Positions 23,532 to 32,892 of a DNA stretch of 34,616 nucleotides are shown in pieces. The notes under the pieces are model-generated. The model ran no database searches, was not told the origin of the DNA, and saw only the letters and a list, made by a program, of their open reading frames with translations. The position numbers were made by a program, and so were the translations under genes. Origin of the DNA: Bacillota bacterium (GTDB taxonomy: Bacteria > Bacillota > Clostridia > Acetivibrionales > DTU013); assembly GCA_023411715.1 (NCBI GenBank), contig JAEYOM010000043.1:1-34616 (forward strand), read 5' to 3'. Every line of letters starts with the position of its first letter. The first letter of the stretch is position 1.

Positions 23532-24299
23532 ATGATCTTTTATTTTTCGGCGACAGGAAACAGCAAATATGCCGCTTTGAAAATTGCAGCCACGACGGAG
23601 GAGGAACCCGTTGCAATCTCAGATTGTTTAAAAAGCCGGAAATTTATATTTGAGATAAGTGATCAAGAAAGGATCGGTTTTGTTACACCGACTTATTTTT
23701 TGGGCCTACCGTCCGTCGTAATTGAGTTTCTTGAGAAATTGGAATTGCGGATGCCGGGTCAATATCATCCCTATATCTATCATGTTGCGACATTTGGAAC
23801 GACGACGGGGCAGGTCGGCAAGACAGTCGAAGAATTTCTGAATAAAAAAAGGTTGTCTTTGTGTGGCAGATTCAGCGTACAGATGCCTGATACGTGGACG
23901 CCTGTCTTTAATCTTACCGATAAAGAAAAAATCAAGAGAATAAATGATGAGGCTGAAAAGCAGATAGCGGAAGCGGCTGAGAAAATCAAGCAGGAGCTTG
24001 TCGGAGATTTCAGCCGCCGAAAGTTGCCTATGGCCGCGGTAAAATTGTATTATCCGCTATATGAGAGGCAACGGGAAACAAAGCATTTTACAGTGGACGA
24101 TTGCTGTATCGGGTGTGGGCTCTGTGCGAAAAAGTGTCCGGCTGGGGCGATTGAAATGCAGGGGGACAGGCCGGTATGGGTCAGGGAAAAGTGTGCGCTT
24201 TGTCTCGGGTGCCTGCACCGCTGTCCGCAAGTTGCGATACAATACGGCAAGAAAACCAAAAAGCACGGTCAGTATCTAAATCCGAATATGACAATATAA
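23532..24299 (+). CDS. EFR1-family ferredoxin (flavodoxin plus two 4Fe-4S clusters)
   Basis: The 255-residue protein begins MIFYFSATGNSKYAA, the FMN-binding loop of a short flavodoxin domain. It ends with two 4Fe-4S motifs, CIGCGLCAKKCPAG and CALCLGCLHRCP, near residues 194-235. This is the domain order of EFR1 proteins of Clostridia. It probably relays electrons between a low-potential donor and a partner, here most likely the upstream double flavodoxin protein. It is spaced by 12 bases with GGGAGAG as ribosome site. Confidence 0.9.
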   Translation: MIFYFSATGNSKYAALKIAATTEEEPVAISDCLKSRKFIFEISDQERIGFVTPTYFLGLPSVVIEFLEKLELRMPGQYHPYIYHVATFGTTTGQVGKTVEEFLNKKRLSLCGRFSVQMPDTWTPVFNLTDKEKIKRINDEAEKQIAEAAEKIKQELVGDFSRRKLPMAAVKLYYPLYERQRETKHFTVDDCCIGCGLCAKKCPAGAIEMQGDRPVWVREKCALCLGCLHRCPQVAIQYGKKTKKHGQYLNPNMTI

Positions 24300-24372
24300 A
24301 TTTTCCACTTAAATTTTATTGAAAGATTATGCCCAATATCGCAACGCGTAGTTCTGGCGAACGTAAGTCCTG

Positions 24373-24564
24373 TTGTCAGCACTGACAGGGATTGCCGTTG
24401 AACAGGGGTATCTACAATCCGTGAATCAAAAAGTGATGTCGTTTTTCCCTACGCCGGATGATATGGCGCGGTTTGACCTGCTGTATATTAATCACGATTC
24501 ATGGAGCAAAAAACAGATTGTCCCCAAAGCATGGGTAACTGCGGATTTTTCTGCTAACTATTGA
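24373..24564 (+). pseudogene. Serine hydrolase (beta-lactamase family) remnant
   Basis: The frame begins within SALTGIAVEQGYLQSVNQKVMSFFP, split over the window as the region after the catalytic SxxK, and jumps to LLYINHDSWSKKQIVPKAWV, a later conserved part. The Ser-Lys motif, the Tyr motif and everything between are missing, and no ribosome site precedes it. It is the remnant of a class C beta-lactamase-like hydrolase. Its end overlaps the promoter of the BlaI-like gene. Confidence 0.6.
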
Positions 24565-24606
24565 CATTTTGGTCTAACGGCATTAAACTTAAAATGTGGT
24601 TTAATG
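24561..24606 (+). promoter_or_regulatory. Promoter and operator of the blaI-M56 pair
   Basis: A perfect -35 TTGACA (24561-24566) and TAAACT (24584-24589) are 17 bases apart. CATTAAAC (24581-24588) and GTTTAATG (24599-24606) form an exact inverted repeat with a 10-base spacer that covers the -10. It is a likely binding site for the BlaI-like repressor encoded just downstream. Confidence 0.75.
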
Positions 24607-24629
24607 CTATTAAACTAAGGAGCGATAGT

Positions 24630-24995
24630 ATGGCAGATTACAAATTAGGTGCTATGGAAACGAAGTTCGCGGAGCTCATATGGGACAACGAGCCTGTCTC
24701 ATCCGGCGATTTAGTAAAGCTGTGCGAAAAGGGATTAGCCTGGAAAAAATCCACTACATACACAATGCTGCGCCGGCTTTGCGAACGCGGTATTTTTCAG
24801 AATAAAGACGGTATTGTTTCTTCTCGTATAAGCAAGCAGGAGTTCAATGCCCTGCAAAGTGAGAAATTCGTAGAAGAAACCTTCGATGGATCACTTCCGC
24901 GATTTATAGCGGCATTTACCCTGAGAAAAAAACTGTCTGAAAATGAAATCGACGAACTTCAAAGGCTCATCAACGAAAAGCGGGGTGAGTCTTAA
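24630..24995 (+). CDS. BlaI/MecI/CopY-family repressor
   Basis: The 121-residue winged-helix protein starts at ATG 24630 (AAGGAG upstream); the frame from 24561 includes the promoter. The recognition region reads WKKSTTYTMLRRLCERG, typical of BlaI/MecI, followed by a dimerisation tail. Such repressors dissociate after cleavage by a partner peptidase. The stop overlaps the start of the M56 peptidase gene in TAATG. The dyad at 24581-24606 probably mediates autoregulation. The target genes beyond the pair are unknown. Confidence 0.92.
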   Translation: MADYKLGAMETKFAELIWDNEPVSSGDLVKLCEKGLAWKKSTTYTMLRRLCERGIFQNKDGIVSSRISKQEFNALQSEKFVEETFDGSLPRFIAAFTLRKKLSENEIDELQRLINEKRGES

Positions 24996-26941
24996 TGCGG
25001 GTATATACGATATTGCTTCAAATCCTTAGTATGAGCCTTACTGCGGGGATTGTCACCGTTCTTGTACTGCTCGTCAGGATCCCGCTGAAAAAAGCGCCGA
25101 AGATTTTTTCTTACGCGCTTTGGGCTGTCGTATTATTCCGGCTTGTCTGCCCTGTGTCGTTTTCGTCCGAAGCCTCACTGCTCGGTGCCTTTCGTGCGCC
25201 TGCCGCAACAAACGGCGGTATCGCCTACATCGCTTCCGATTTTGTTCTCGCGGGAGCTCCGCAAGCAGATCTGCCAGTTCCCGATGCCGGTAAAATTATC
25301 CATGACAACCTTCCTCAAGGCGGGGAGCAGACTGCTGTAACTCCGCTGAAACCGTATGTGGCTGCCGCTGCTGCACCCTGGCTCGGAGGTATCGCGGCGA
25401 TGCTGATATACAGCGCGGTATCTATGCTACTGCTTCGGCGGAGGCTTGTTGGAGCAGTATGTTTGCGTGAAAACATTTATCTTGCCGACCACATTGCCAC
25501 ACCCTTTGCTATCGGGTTGATACGCCCGAAAATCTACCTGCCGTCATCTCTGGCAGAGCAGGAGCAAAGCTATATCATCCTGCACGAGCAAATTCATATA
25601 CGGCGGCTTGACCATGTAGTCAAAATGATCGCTTTTCTCACGCTGGCTGTTCATTGGTTCAATCCGCTTGTATGGGCGGCGTTTGTGTGTTGCATTAAGG
25701 ACATGGAAATGTCCTGCGACGAGCGGGTCATTAAAGAAATGGGTGGCGGGATCAAAGAAGCATATTCAACGTCCCTGCTTTCCCTGGCAACGGGACGACG
25801 CTTAATTAACGGAAGTCCTCTTGCTTTCGGCGAAGGGAACCTCAAGGGGAGGATAAGGAATGTGATGAGCTTCAAAAAGCCGGAGTTCTGGGTGCTGATT
25901 GCAACGACGGCAATTGTGATCGCAGTGGCCACGTGCCTTCTGGCGAATCCTCCGAAAACAAAGACGCCGGAAACGCCCGCCTCAACCTCGCCCGCCTTAA
26001 CCTCGCCCGCCTCAGCCTCGTCCGTCATGGCTTATTCCCTGGCGCCAACAACGAAGCCTGATTTTGAGGGCGGCACAGTTGCAACGGGATTGGAACCTGC
26101 TGCGACTGATTTGGAACCTGCCTCCCCGGCGATCTCGCCCGAGCAGGAGGTGGGCGCCGATATGGCCGAGCTCGACTATGCCTCGGACAATATTGTCATT
26201 TTCCATGGTTATTTCGGGTTGTTCGTATACGACCTCGGTTCAAAGAAAATAGTCCGAGGCCTGGACCTGAAACCGATCGGGTGTACCGCTACACAGGGTG
26301 ACAGCTACTGCGAGGTAACCGTCGCGCCGAACGGAAACACAGTGCAGCTTCACCCCATGAACAGCAAGGATATGTACGTTTATAAAGTTTCGGACAATAC
26401 CCTGCGGAAAACGGCCTATAAGAAGATGGAGAACCGGTTCGCCGATTTTGTTGACATAACTGGGATAATCGATTTACAAGTAGCCGGAAGTTATAGTCAT
26501 ACCGCCGTTAAATTTGGGACGGGCGAATACGGGTACCTCCACACCTCCGACTGGACGGTGGGCACACTCGCTTACGTCCAGGGGGACGATATGCTATACA
26601 GGCTGTTTGATTCCGGCGGGCACTCATCATCAGCGGCAGCCGAGCCGTGGAAACCCGTAAGCAGGTCGTTCGCGGAAGCGCTTTTCAAAGGAAATACGGA
26701 AGTAATGAAAAGCTATCTACTGGATCCCGATAAGGTTTTTGACGATTATAATCTGAGCAATAGTTTTAGCGACGTGGAATCTATAACATTGAAATACAAT
26801 CTGGATGATATAAAGAGCGACTCGGTTTCAGTTCAATATGAGTTTAGCTTTGATGGTGAAGATAGTAATACGTACCTGCAATTAAAAATGAAAAAAATCG
26901 ATGATGTTTGGAAAATCGAGTGGTACGGGCTTGAAAAGTAA
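24995..26941 (+). CDS. M56 (BlaR1-like) membrane metallopeptidase with unusual sensor tail
   Basis: The 648-residue protein has three or four N-terminal membrane segments and the zinc motif HEQIH at residue 197, followed by a conserved DMEMSCDERV, then a membrane helix near residues 300-320. The C-terminal 320 residues are extracellular: a low-complexity stretch of repeated TSPA and similar words, then a region unlike a penicillin-binding domain, with WTVGTLAYVQGDD and a final cystatin-like or DUF4878-like fold. The enzyme probably cleaves its coupled BlaI-type repressor upon signal. The tail suggests the signal is not a beta-lactam. Confidence 0.85.
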   Translation: MRVYTILLQILSMSLTAGIVTVLVLLVRIPLKKAPKIFSYALWAVVLFRLVCPVSFSSEASLLGAFRAPAATNGGIAYIASDFVLAGAPQADLPVPDAGKIIHDNLPQGGEQTAVTPLKPYVAAAAAPWLGGIAAMLIYSAVSMLLLRRRLVGAVCLRENIYLADHIATPFAIGLIRPKIYLPSSLAEQEQSYIILHEQIHIRRLDHVVKMIAFLTLAVHWFNPLVWAAFVCCIKDMEMSCDERVIKEMGGGIKEAYSTSLLSLATGRRLINGSPLAFGEGNLKGRIRNVMSFKKPEFWVLIATTAIVIAVATCLLANPPKTKTPETPASTSPALTSPASASSVMAYSLAPTTKPDFEGGTVATGLEPAATDLEPASPAISPEQEVGADMAELDYASDNIVIFHGYFGLFVYDLGSKKIVRGLDLKPIGCTATQGDSYCEVTVAPNGNTVQLHPMNSKDMYVYKVSDNTLRKTAYKKMENRFADFVDITGIIDLQVAGSYSHTAVKFGTGEYGYLHTSDWTVGTLAYVQGDDMLYRLFDSGGHSSSAAAEPWKPVSRSFAEALFKGNTEVMKSYLLDPDKVFDDYNLSNSFSDVESITLKYNLDDIKSDSVSVQYEFSFDGEDSNTYLQLKMKKIDDVWKIEWYGLEK

Positions 26942-26967
26942 TGTTTTCCAGTGTATGCTCCATGTGT

Positions 26968-26993
26968 GCCTGTGACTTTTTCACAGGCATTTT
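26968..26993 (+). terminator. Terminator of the blaI-M56 operon
   Basis: GCCTGTGA (26968-26975) pairs with TCACAGGC (26981-26988), followed by ATTTTTATT. It lies 27 bases after the M56 gene. Confidence 0.85.
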
Positions 26994-27107
26994 TATTGAC
27001 TTCTCGAACCATGTATAGTAAAAAGTATATATGCCCTGAAAAGCAATTCGGGCTAAGATCATAAGATAGTATCCTGCTTTTTGAAAGGGTGTGTTTTGTT
27101 GGGGCAT

Positions 27108-27917
27108 ATGCCTTTTAAGGGAAAACTTCTTGTTTGTGATATGGATGGCACGCTGCTGAACAGTAAAAGCGAGCTGAGTGCGGTGAACAAGGCTGCACTG
27201 GAACGTTTCACGGCGAGCGGCGGACTTTTTACCGTGGCTACGGGCAGGATGGAGATGTCGGTCCTGCAATATGTGGATATGCTTCCGATCAACGTGCCGG
27301 CCATTATATATAACGGCGCGGGCATTTACGATTTCAAGACGGGCAGGCTGCTGTGGCAGGATACGCTGCCGACGGGCATGATCGATCCGGTGAGACAGGT
27401 GATCGACAGGTTTCCGGGGATAGGAGTCCAGGTATATCATGGAGGCAGCACCTATTTTATCACTGAGAATGAACATACCCGTGCGCATGCGATCAGGGAG
27501 AATTTCGAGCCGGTCATTGTAAAGCCCGAGGATATACCGCAGCCGTGGTTCAAGATAATCCTGGCCTGGGACCCGCCGAAGCTGGGGGGTGTGGAGCGAT
27601 TCCTCGGGAGGTTCGATATACCATTCCGTCAGGTCTATTCGGAACCGCAGTTCCTGGAGCTTTTGAACAGGGATACATCAAAAGGCAGCGCTCTGAAGGT
27701 GCTCAAAAAGATGCTGGAGCCTGAAAAGTACTGCGTAGTGGCGATGGGCGACAACATGAACGACATTGAACTCATACGTGAGGCCGATATCGGCATTGCC
27801 GTCGATAATGCGACAGAACCGCTGAAGGCTTCGGCAAACCTGTGCTGTACATGCCAGGATCGTGACGCCGTAGCCGAAGTGATCGGTTGGATTGAAGAGG
27901 GCAGGGTAGCGTGCTGA
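27108..27917 (+). CDS. HAD-superfamily phosphatase, Cof type
   Basis: The 269-residue protein (from ATG 27108) starts with the HAD motif CDMDGTLLNS, with both catalytic Asp. Near the C terminus are SKGSALKVLKK and GDNMNDIELI, motifs III and IV of the Cof-type (class IIB) subfamily. These enzymes dephosphorylate sugar phosphates, FMN or similar. Alternative starts TTG 27099 or 27081 exist, and GAAAGGGTG at 27083-27091 suits the former better, so the start is uncertain. No neighbour specifies the substrate. Confidence 0.85.
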   Translation: MPFKGKLLVCDMDGTLLNSKSELSAVNKAALERFTASGGLFTVATGRMEMSVLQYVDMLPINVPAIIYNGAGIYDFKTGRLLWQDTLPTGMIDPVRQVIDRFPGIGVQVYHGGSTYFITENEHTRAHAIRENFEPVIVKPEDIPQPWFKIILAWDPPKLGGVERFLGRFDIPFRQVYSEPQFLELLNRDTSKGSALKVLKKMLEPEKYCVVAMGDNMNDIELIREADIGIAVDNATEPLKASANLCCTCQDRDAVAEVIGWIEEGRVAC

Positions 27918-28039
27918 CTTGAAAAAGGAAGGTATGGCTGCAGTCTGTGCTGCGGCAGAAATATTGGATAAACAAGGCGATATTATTGAATTTTTATTAT
28001 AATTACGGTAACATTTGTATTGATGGAAGGTGATTTAAC

Positions 28040-28141
28040 ATGGATAGAAAATGGGTCAAATGGACAGCATTAATTACTGTGCTGGTGTTTTTTCTGTCAT
28101 CAATAGGCGCATTAGGATACTCTCTTTTCTTCGGTAAATAA
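28040..28141 (+). CDS. 33-residue single-span membrane protein
   Basis: ATG 28040 has GGAAGGTGA eight bases upstream. The product, MDRKWVKWTALITVLVFFLS and onward to LFFGK, is a basic N terminus, a single hydrophobic helix and a short tail. It is well placed between the HAD and AMMECR1 genes and has a good ribosome site. The family is not recognised; small regulators of membrane processes often look like this. Confidence 0.6.
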   Translation: MDRKWVKWTALITVLVFFLSSIGALGYSLFFGK

Positions 28142-28226
28142 TCAGATTTTGAGATAATCGAAGTATCCCTGACGGCACCGGTAAATATTCAAGGGTGGTT
28201 GAAAAACCGCAGAAAGGTTGTGGGCT

Positions 28227-29636
28227 ATGGGTTCGATCATAAGCGCTTTCATCTCCCCACACCCGCCGGTATTGGTACCTGAGGTCGGGAAGGGCGATGA
28301 GAAAAAGGCAGGAGCGACGTTAGACGCATTGCGCAAGGCTGCAAAGGAGATAAGCCTCCTGAAGCCTTCCACAATAGTGCTTACATCTCCTCATGCGCCG
28401 TTATTTCAGGATTTTGTCCACATTAATATAAAACATACGCTGAGCGGAACGTTCAAAAAATTCGGAGCTGCCGGCGTTAAACTGCAGTACGAAAACAATA
28501 TCAAGCTGACAGGCGATATAATGACGATCGCCAACGCGGAAGGCATATCGTGCGGCGGCCTGGATGAAGCGCTTATGACAAGGTACAGCATTTCAGACGA
28601 ACTTGACCACGGCGCATTGGTGCCGCTCTATTTCATTTCCAAAGAATATAACGATTTCAAGCTGGTGCATATATCCATTGCCGGGCTGCCTGTAAAGGAG
28701 CTTTACAGATTCGGGAGCTGTGTAGCCCATGCAGTAGAACAATCGGACGAAAACGTCGTCTTTATTGCCAGCGGCGACCTGTCGCACAAACTGGCACCGG
28801 ATGGGCCATACGGTTTTGACGAAAGCGGTCCGGAATTCGACAGACAGCTTGTCGATTACCTCAAAGTGCCCGATCCGGAAGGTTTGATGCGATTTGACGA
28901 GGGCTTTCTGGAAGAAGCGGGAGAGTGCGGGCTGCGTTCATTCATAATCATGTTCGGCGCGCTTGACGGGCGTGAGATCAAGTCCAGGGTCTATTCATAT
29001 GAGGGCCCCTTCGGAATCGGCTATTCAGTCGCGGAATTCAGACCCGGTGAGCATAAAGAGGGAGAGAGCATTCTGGACAGGATGAACAGGACTGAGCTTG
29101 AAAGGCTGAATGAGATCAGGAATCAGGAAGATCCATACGTGGCGCTTGCCAGGAGATCGTTGGAGATGTATGTCTCGGACGGTTCCGTCATCGAGATGCC
29201 GGATGTCCTGCCGGCTGAGATGGCAAACAGAAGGGCGGGAGTCTTCGTTTCGATTAAAAAATCAGGCCAACTCAGGGGATGCATAGGCACGATAATCCCT
29301 ACGAAAAAGAATATAGCTGAAGAGATCATACACAATGCCGTCAGCTCCGGAACTGAAGATCCCAGGTTTGACCCCGTCGACGAGGAGGAGTTGGACAGCC
29401 TTGTATATTCCGTCGATGTTCTCGGGGAAGCCGAACCAATCGGATCGATGGCTGACCTGGATGTAAAACGCTACGGAGTCGTTGTCAGGGCGGGAAGACG
29501 CTCGGGCCTCCTTCTGCCTGACCTCGAAGGCGTGGATACGCCGCAGAAGCAAGTATCGATAGCACTTCAGAAGGCAGGGATCGATCCGACGGAAAAATAT
29601 TCAATGGAGAGGTTTGAAGTGATCCGCCACATGTAG
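28227..29636 (+). CDS. AmmeMemoRadiSam protein: Memo/LigB-like plus AMMECR1 domain
   Basis: The 469-residue protein starts at ATG 28227 with AAAGG nine bases upstream. The first 270 residues resemble the class III extradiol dioxygenase/Memo fold: ISPHPPVLVPE at the N terminus, LTSPHAP and DLSHKL, with His residues in the metal-site positions. The last 180 are AMMECR1, with the hallmark LRGCIGT. The fusion is known next to a radical SAM enzyme, as here (63 bases downstream). The reaction of the system is not settled. Identity is secure, function unknown. Confidence 0.92.
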   Translation: MGSIISAFISPHPPVLVPEVGKGDEKKAGATLDALRKAAKEISLLKPSTIVLTSPHAPLFQDFVHINIKHTLSGTFKKFGAAGVKLQYENNIKLTGDIMTIANAEGISCGGLDEALMTRYSISDELDHGALVPLYFISKEYNDFKLVHISIAGLPVKELYRFGSCVAHAVEQSDENVVFIASGDLSHKLAPDGPYGFDESGPEFDRQLVDYLKVPDPEGLMRFDEGFLEEAGECGLRSFIIMFGALDGREIKSRVYSYEGPFGIGYSVAEFRPGEHKEGESILDRMNRTELERLNEIRNQEDPYVALARRSLEMYVSDGSVIEMPDVLPAEMANRRAGVFVSIKKSGQLRGCIGTIIPTKKNIAEEIIHNAVSSGTEDPRFDPVDEEELDSLVYSVDVLGEAEPIGSMADLDVKRYGVVVRAGRRSGLLLPDLEGVDTPQKQVSIALQKAGIDPTEKYSMERFEVIRHM

Positions 29637-29698
29637 GATCGGGGAGCGGTCTGATTCCCAGAACAGTCAAGTATCAGGCATGTCAGGATGGATGCTCT

Positions 29699-30568
29699 AT
29701 GGAACAGAATTTGAAGGACGCTCTGTATTTTGAAAAGCTTGGCGACGGCGTGGTGCGCTGCGGCCTGTGCCCGCATGGCTGCGTTCTGAAAGAGAACGGA
29801 ACGGGAATATGCCTCGCCAGGAAAAACGTAGGCGGCCGGCTATATACCATGAATTATGCCTGTGTCACTTCATTGGCGCTGGATCCTGTCGAGAAGAAGC
29901 CGCTGTATCACTTTCACCCTGGCAAACTCATTTTATCCACCGGCACTTACGGCTGCAATTTCAAATGCAGCTACTGCCAGAACTGGACCATAGCCCAGAG
30001 AGACGCGCAATATACTAAAATCACGCCTGAGCAGCTTGCGTGTCTGGCGTCGGAATACGTGAACAGGGGCAATATAGGCGTAGCGTATACCTATAACGAA
30101 CCGTCGATCTGGTATGAATTTGTGTATGACTCGGCGCGGCTCGTCAGGGAAAAAGGCCTCGCCAACGTACTTGTCACAAACGGCTTCATAAACCGCAAAC
30201 CGCTTGAGGACCTGCTTCCTTATATAGACGCGATGAACATAGACGTAAAGGCTTTTACGGAGGAGTTTTACGGACAGTTTTGCAAGGGCGGCCTCGATGC
30301 CGTTAAGAAGACGGTCGAACTGTCGGCTTCCCGCTGCCACGTGGAGATCACCACACTCGTGATCCCCGGCCTCAATGATTCGCCCGATGAAATAGGCAGG
30401 CTGGCGCAATGGCTGTCCACGATAAGTCCGGATATAGTACTCCATCTTTCGCGTTTTTTCCCGAATTACAGGATGAAGGACGTACCTCCGACTCCGCTGT
30501 CCACTTTGCAAAAAGCAAGGGACAGCGCTCTTCTTTATCTCAGACATGTCTACCTCGGAAACGTATAA
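29699..30568 (+). CDS. AmmeMemoRadiSam system radical SAM enzyme
   Basis: The 289-residue protein contains GCNFKCSYCQNW, the CxxxCxxC motif that binds the 4Fe-4S cluster of radical SAM enzymes (near residues 83-94). N-terminal cysteines CGLCPHGC and further domains follow the PflA-like pattern. It lies 63 bases after the AMMECR1/Memo gene. Such enzymes cleave S-adenosylmethionine to form radicals. The physiological substrate is unknown. Confidence 0.92.
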   Translation: MEQNLKDALYFEKLGDGVVRCGLCPHGCVLKENGTGICLARKNVGGRLYTMNYACVTSLALDPVEKKPLYHFHPGKLILSTGTYGCNFKCSYCQNWTIAQRDAQYTKITPEQLACLASEYVNRGNIGVAYTYNEPSIWYEFVYDSARLVREKGLANVLVTNGFINRKPLEDLLPYIDAMNIDVKAFTEEFYGQFCKGGLDAVKKTVELSASRCHVEITTLVIPGLNDSPDEIGRLAQWLSTISPDIVLHLSRFFPNYRMKDVPPTPLSTLQKARDSALLYLRHVYLGNV

Positions 30569-30763
30569 TTGCAATGTATGGATATGCATTGTTATATTTG
30601 CACAAAAATGACGGTACAAAAATGACCTTCAATATATACCTTAATTAAATTTTGATTAAAAGTAAAAAAACCGCTATCAAATGTAAAAAAAAGAAGGTAT
30701 AATTTTATTGAGCATTTTACTAAAGATACCCCAATTTGTGTATATGCAAGGGTGTGAATTTTA
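30569..30763. promoter_or_regulatory. A/T-rich upstream region of cdaA
   Basis: The stretch is very rich in A and T. A perfect TATAAT at 30698-30703 has no good -35 (TATCAA at 30675-30680), so it may be an A-tract-assisted promoter. AAGGGTG near 30749 is the ribosome site of the TTG start at 30764. Confidence 0.4.
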
Positions 30764-31642
30764 TTGGATTTTTTCAACAACATCAGCCTGCGCGACCTGT
30801 TCAATAATTTTGCCGGATATATGGGCTTAAATGATCCTGTCTACATAATCAAGGCTATTATCGATATCGGCATTGTTGCCTGGGTCATATACAAGCTTAC
30901 GATCATTATCCGGGAAACCCGCGCATGGCAGTTGATCAAAGGTATCCTGTTCATTTTGCTTGCAACCGAACTCAGTAAAATGCTTGGCTTCAAAACAATA
31001 AATTTCATACTCCAGAATATGATTTCGGTGTTGACGCTGGGAGCTATCATCCTTTTTCAGCCAGAACTCAGGAGAGCGCTTGAGAAAATCGGCAGGAGCC
31101 GTTTCAAAAGCTTTCTCAATTTTGATGAGGGAGCCAATATAAGGGTCCAGACGACAGCTGTCATAGAAGAGATCGTAAAAGCCTGCGTGGAAATGTCTTC
31201 CAAATATACCGGCGCCCTGATAGTTATCGAGAGGGATACAAAGATCGGAGATATAATAAATACCGGCACACAACTGGATTCGCACGTATCGAGCGAGCTG
31301 CTCATCAACCTGTTTGTGCCTGATACCCCTTTGCATGACGGCGCTGTCGTCGTCAGAGACAACAAGATAAAGGCGGCCGCCTGCTTTCTTCCGCTGACAG
31401 ACAACCCGAACCTCAGTAAGGAGCTTGGGACCAGGCACAGAGCGGCGTTGGGCATTACGGAGGTTTCCGACTGCATCGCTGTCGTTGTTTCCGAAGAGTC
31501 GGGGAAAATATCATTTGCACTGAATGGGGGCCTTACGAGGAACCTTACGCCCGATACGCTGAGAAAGGCTCTTAACAAGAACCTTCTGGAAAGTGAAAGC
31601 AACGCCAAGAAACTGGTTTTATGGAGGGGAAAAGCCAAGTGA
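30764..31642 (+). CDS. cdaA: Diadenylate cyclase CdaA
   Basis: The 292-residue membrane enzyme makes the second messenger c-di-AMP from two ATP. Three N-terminal transmembrane helices (residues about 20-105) precede a DAC domain with DGA at residue 192 and RHR at 224-226, the catalytic motifs. The start is a TTG with AAGGGTG upstream. The stop overlaps the start of cdaR in GTGA, the usual conserved pair. It governs potassium, wall and osmotic control in Firmicutes. Confidence 0.96.
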   Translation: MDFFNNISLRDLFNNFAGYMGLNDPVYIIKAIIDIGIVAWVIYKLTIIIRETRAWQLIKGILFILLATELSKMLGFKTINFILQNMISVLTLGAIILFQPELRRALEKIGRSRFKSFLNFDEGANIRVQTTAVIEEIVKACVEMSSKYTGALIVIERDTKIGDIINTGTQLDSHVSSELLINLFVPDTPLHDGAVVVRDNKIKAAACFLPLTDNPNLSKELGTRHRAALGITEVSDCIAVVVSEESGKISFALNGGLTRNLTPDTLRKALNKNLLESESNAKKLVLWRGKAK

Positions 31643-32883
31643 GCAACTGGTTCAGAAAAGATCTTAAAATTAAAATAGTATCTGTTCTGCTTGCCATCTT
31701 TTTCTGGATCTATGTCTCGAACCTGAACAATCCGTTTGTTTCGCAGACTTTCTACAATATACCCATAACCATAGAAAACCCGAATTATCCCGAGCAGAAC
31801 GGATTTACGATCAAAAATTCCTTACGTACCTACGTCGATATAACCATAAGAGGCAGACAGGACGCAGTTAGCAAGGTAAGGGCGACAGACTTTCAGGCAT
31901 CGCTCGACTTCTCCCAGATCAAATCGGTAAGCGATAAAAAGCTGAGTCTGTCGGAGCCTGTCTGTACGCAAAAGGACATCGTAATAGAATCCTACAACCC
32001 GCAGCAGCTGGACATCCAGCTGGCGAGAACCAAAGCCGATTCGTTCCCTGTTGAACTGAAGACCAATATTACCATGAAAGACGGTTATGTTTTGACCGGC
32101 ACATCCGTATCGCCCGAGACGGTACTGATAAACAATGAAGAGTCGCTGATTGACAGTGTCGGTTCGGTCAAAGCAAATATCGAACTCAAGGATCTTGACA
32201 GGGACACTACCAAACAGGTTCAGTGCATAATCTATGACAAAAACAACAAGGAGATAAAGAGCCTGAGCAATGTCTTCAAGGTCACGGTAAAGGTGCAGGT
32301 TGCAAAACAGGTACCCGTTTCGCTTGTGACACGAGGCAGGCTTGCGTCGGATTATGTCGAAACACTCAGGGTAATAGATCCGGTGACAGTGCTTGTGACA
32401 GGCCCTGTGGATACGCTGGCAAATCTTGCCGATATAAAGACAGAACAGGTGAACATCGATAAACTCAACAGCAACCTGACGACTTCAGCCGCTCTTGTTT
32501 TGCCCGAGGGCGTCAAGCTTGTCGATTCGCCCAAGGACGTTACGGTGAATATAAGTGTAGAAAAGCTGATAACAAAGGATTTGGAGCTTACCAACAACGA
32601 TATATCCATACTTAATGCAAATAATGACGGAACTCTTGTTTATAAAATAGTTCCTGAGAAGGTACTGCTGCAGTTCAAAGGCAGGAAATCCGACCTGGAA
32701 GCTGTCAGGGTGGAAGCGTTGCGGCCGGCAGTCGATGTCTCCGGATTGTCGGAGGGTACCCACAAGCTGCCTTTGAATATTTCACTGCCTTCCCAGGCAA
32801 AACTAGTAAAGCCGGTCGAGATAGAAGTCAAGATCGAGAAGGTTTCTCCGACTCCTCCGACTGATAACCTCCCGATACCATAA
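31639..32883 (+). CDS. cdaR: CdaA regulator CdaR, YbbR repeats
   Basis: The 414-residue protein starts at GTG 31639, preceded by GGAGGGG within the cdaA end; the longer frame from 31621 includes that site. An N-terminal membrane anchor (KIVSVLLAIFFWIYVSNL) is followed by about four YbbR domains outside the membrane. CdaR binds and tunes CdaA. The natural tail ends PTPPTDNLPIP at TAA 32881-32883. Directly after the stop the same frame continues through a 9-base repeat (see 32893-32943). Confidence 0.93.
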   Translation: MSNWFRKDLKIKIVSVLLAIFFWIYVSNLNNPFVSQTFYNIPITIENPNYPEQNGFTIKNSLRTYVDITIRGRQDAVSKVRATDFQASLDFSQIKSVSDKKLSLSEPVCTQKDIVIESYNPQQLDIQLARTKADSFPVELKTNITMKDGYVLTGTSVSPETVLINNEESLIDSVGSVKANIELKDLDRDTTKQVQCIIYDKNNKEIKSLSNVFKVTVKVQVAKQVPVSLVTRGRLASDYVETLRVIDPVTVLVTGPVDTLANLADIKTEQVNIDKLNSNLTTSAALVLPEGVKLVDSPKDVTVNISVEKLITKDLELTNNDISILNANNDGTLVYKIVPEKVLLQFKGRKSDLEAVRVEALRPAVDVSGLSEGTHKLPLNISLPSQAKLVKPVEIEVKIEKVSPTPPTDNLPIP

Positions 32884-32892
32884 CAGGGGCAA

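Noticed and set aside
26844..27488. A 214-codon minus-strand open frame.
   Set aside because: It lies antisense to the M56 gene end, a terminator and the HAD gene and has no family features.
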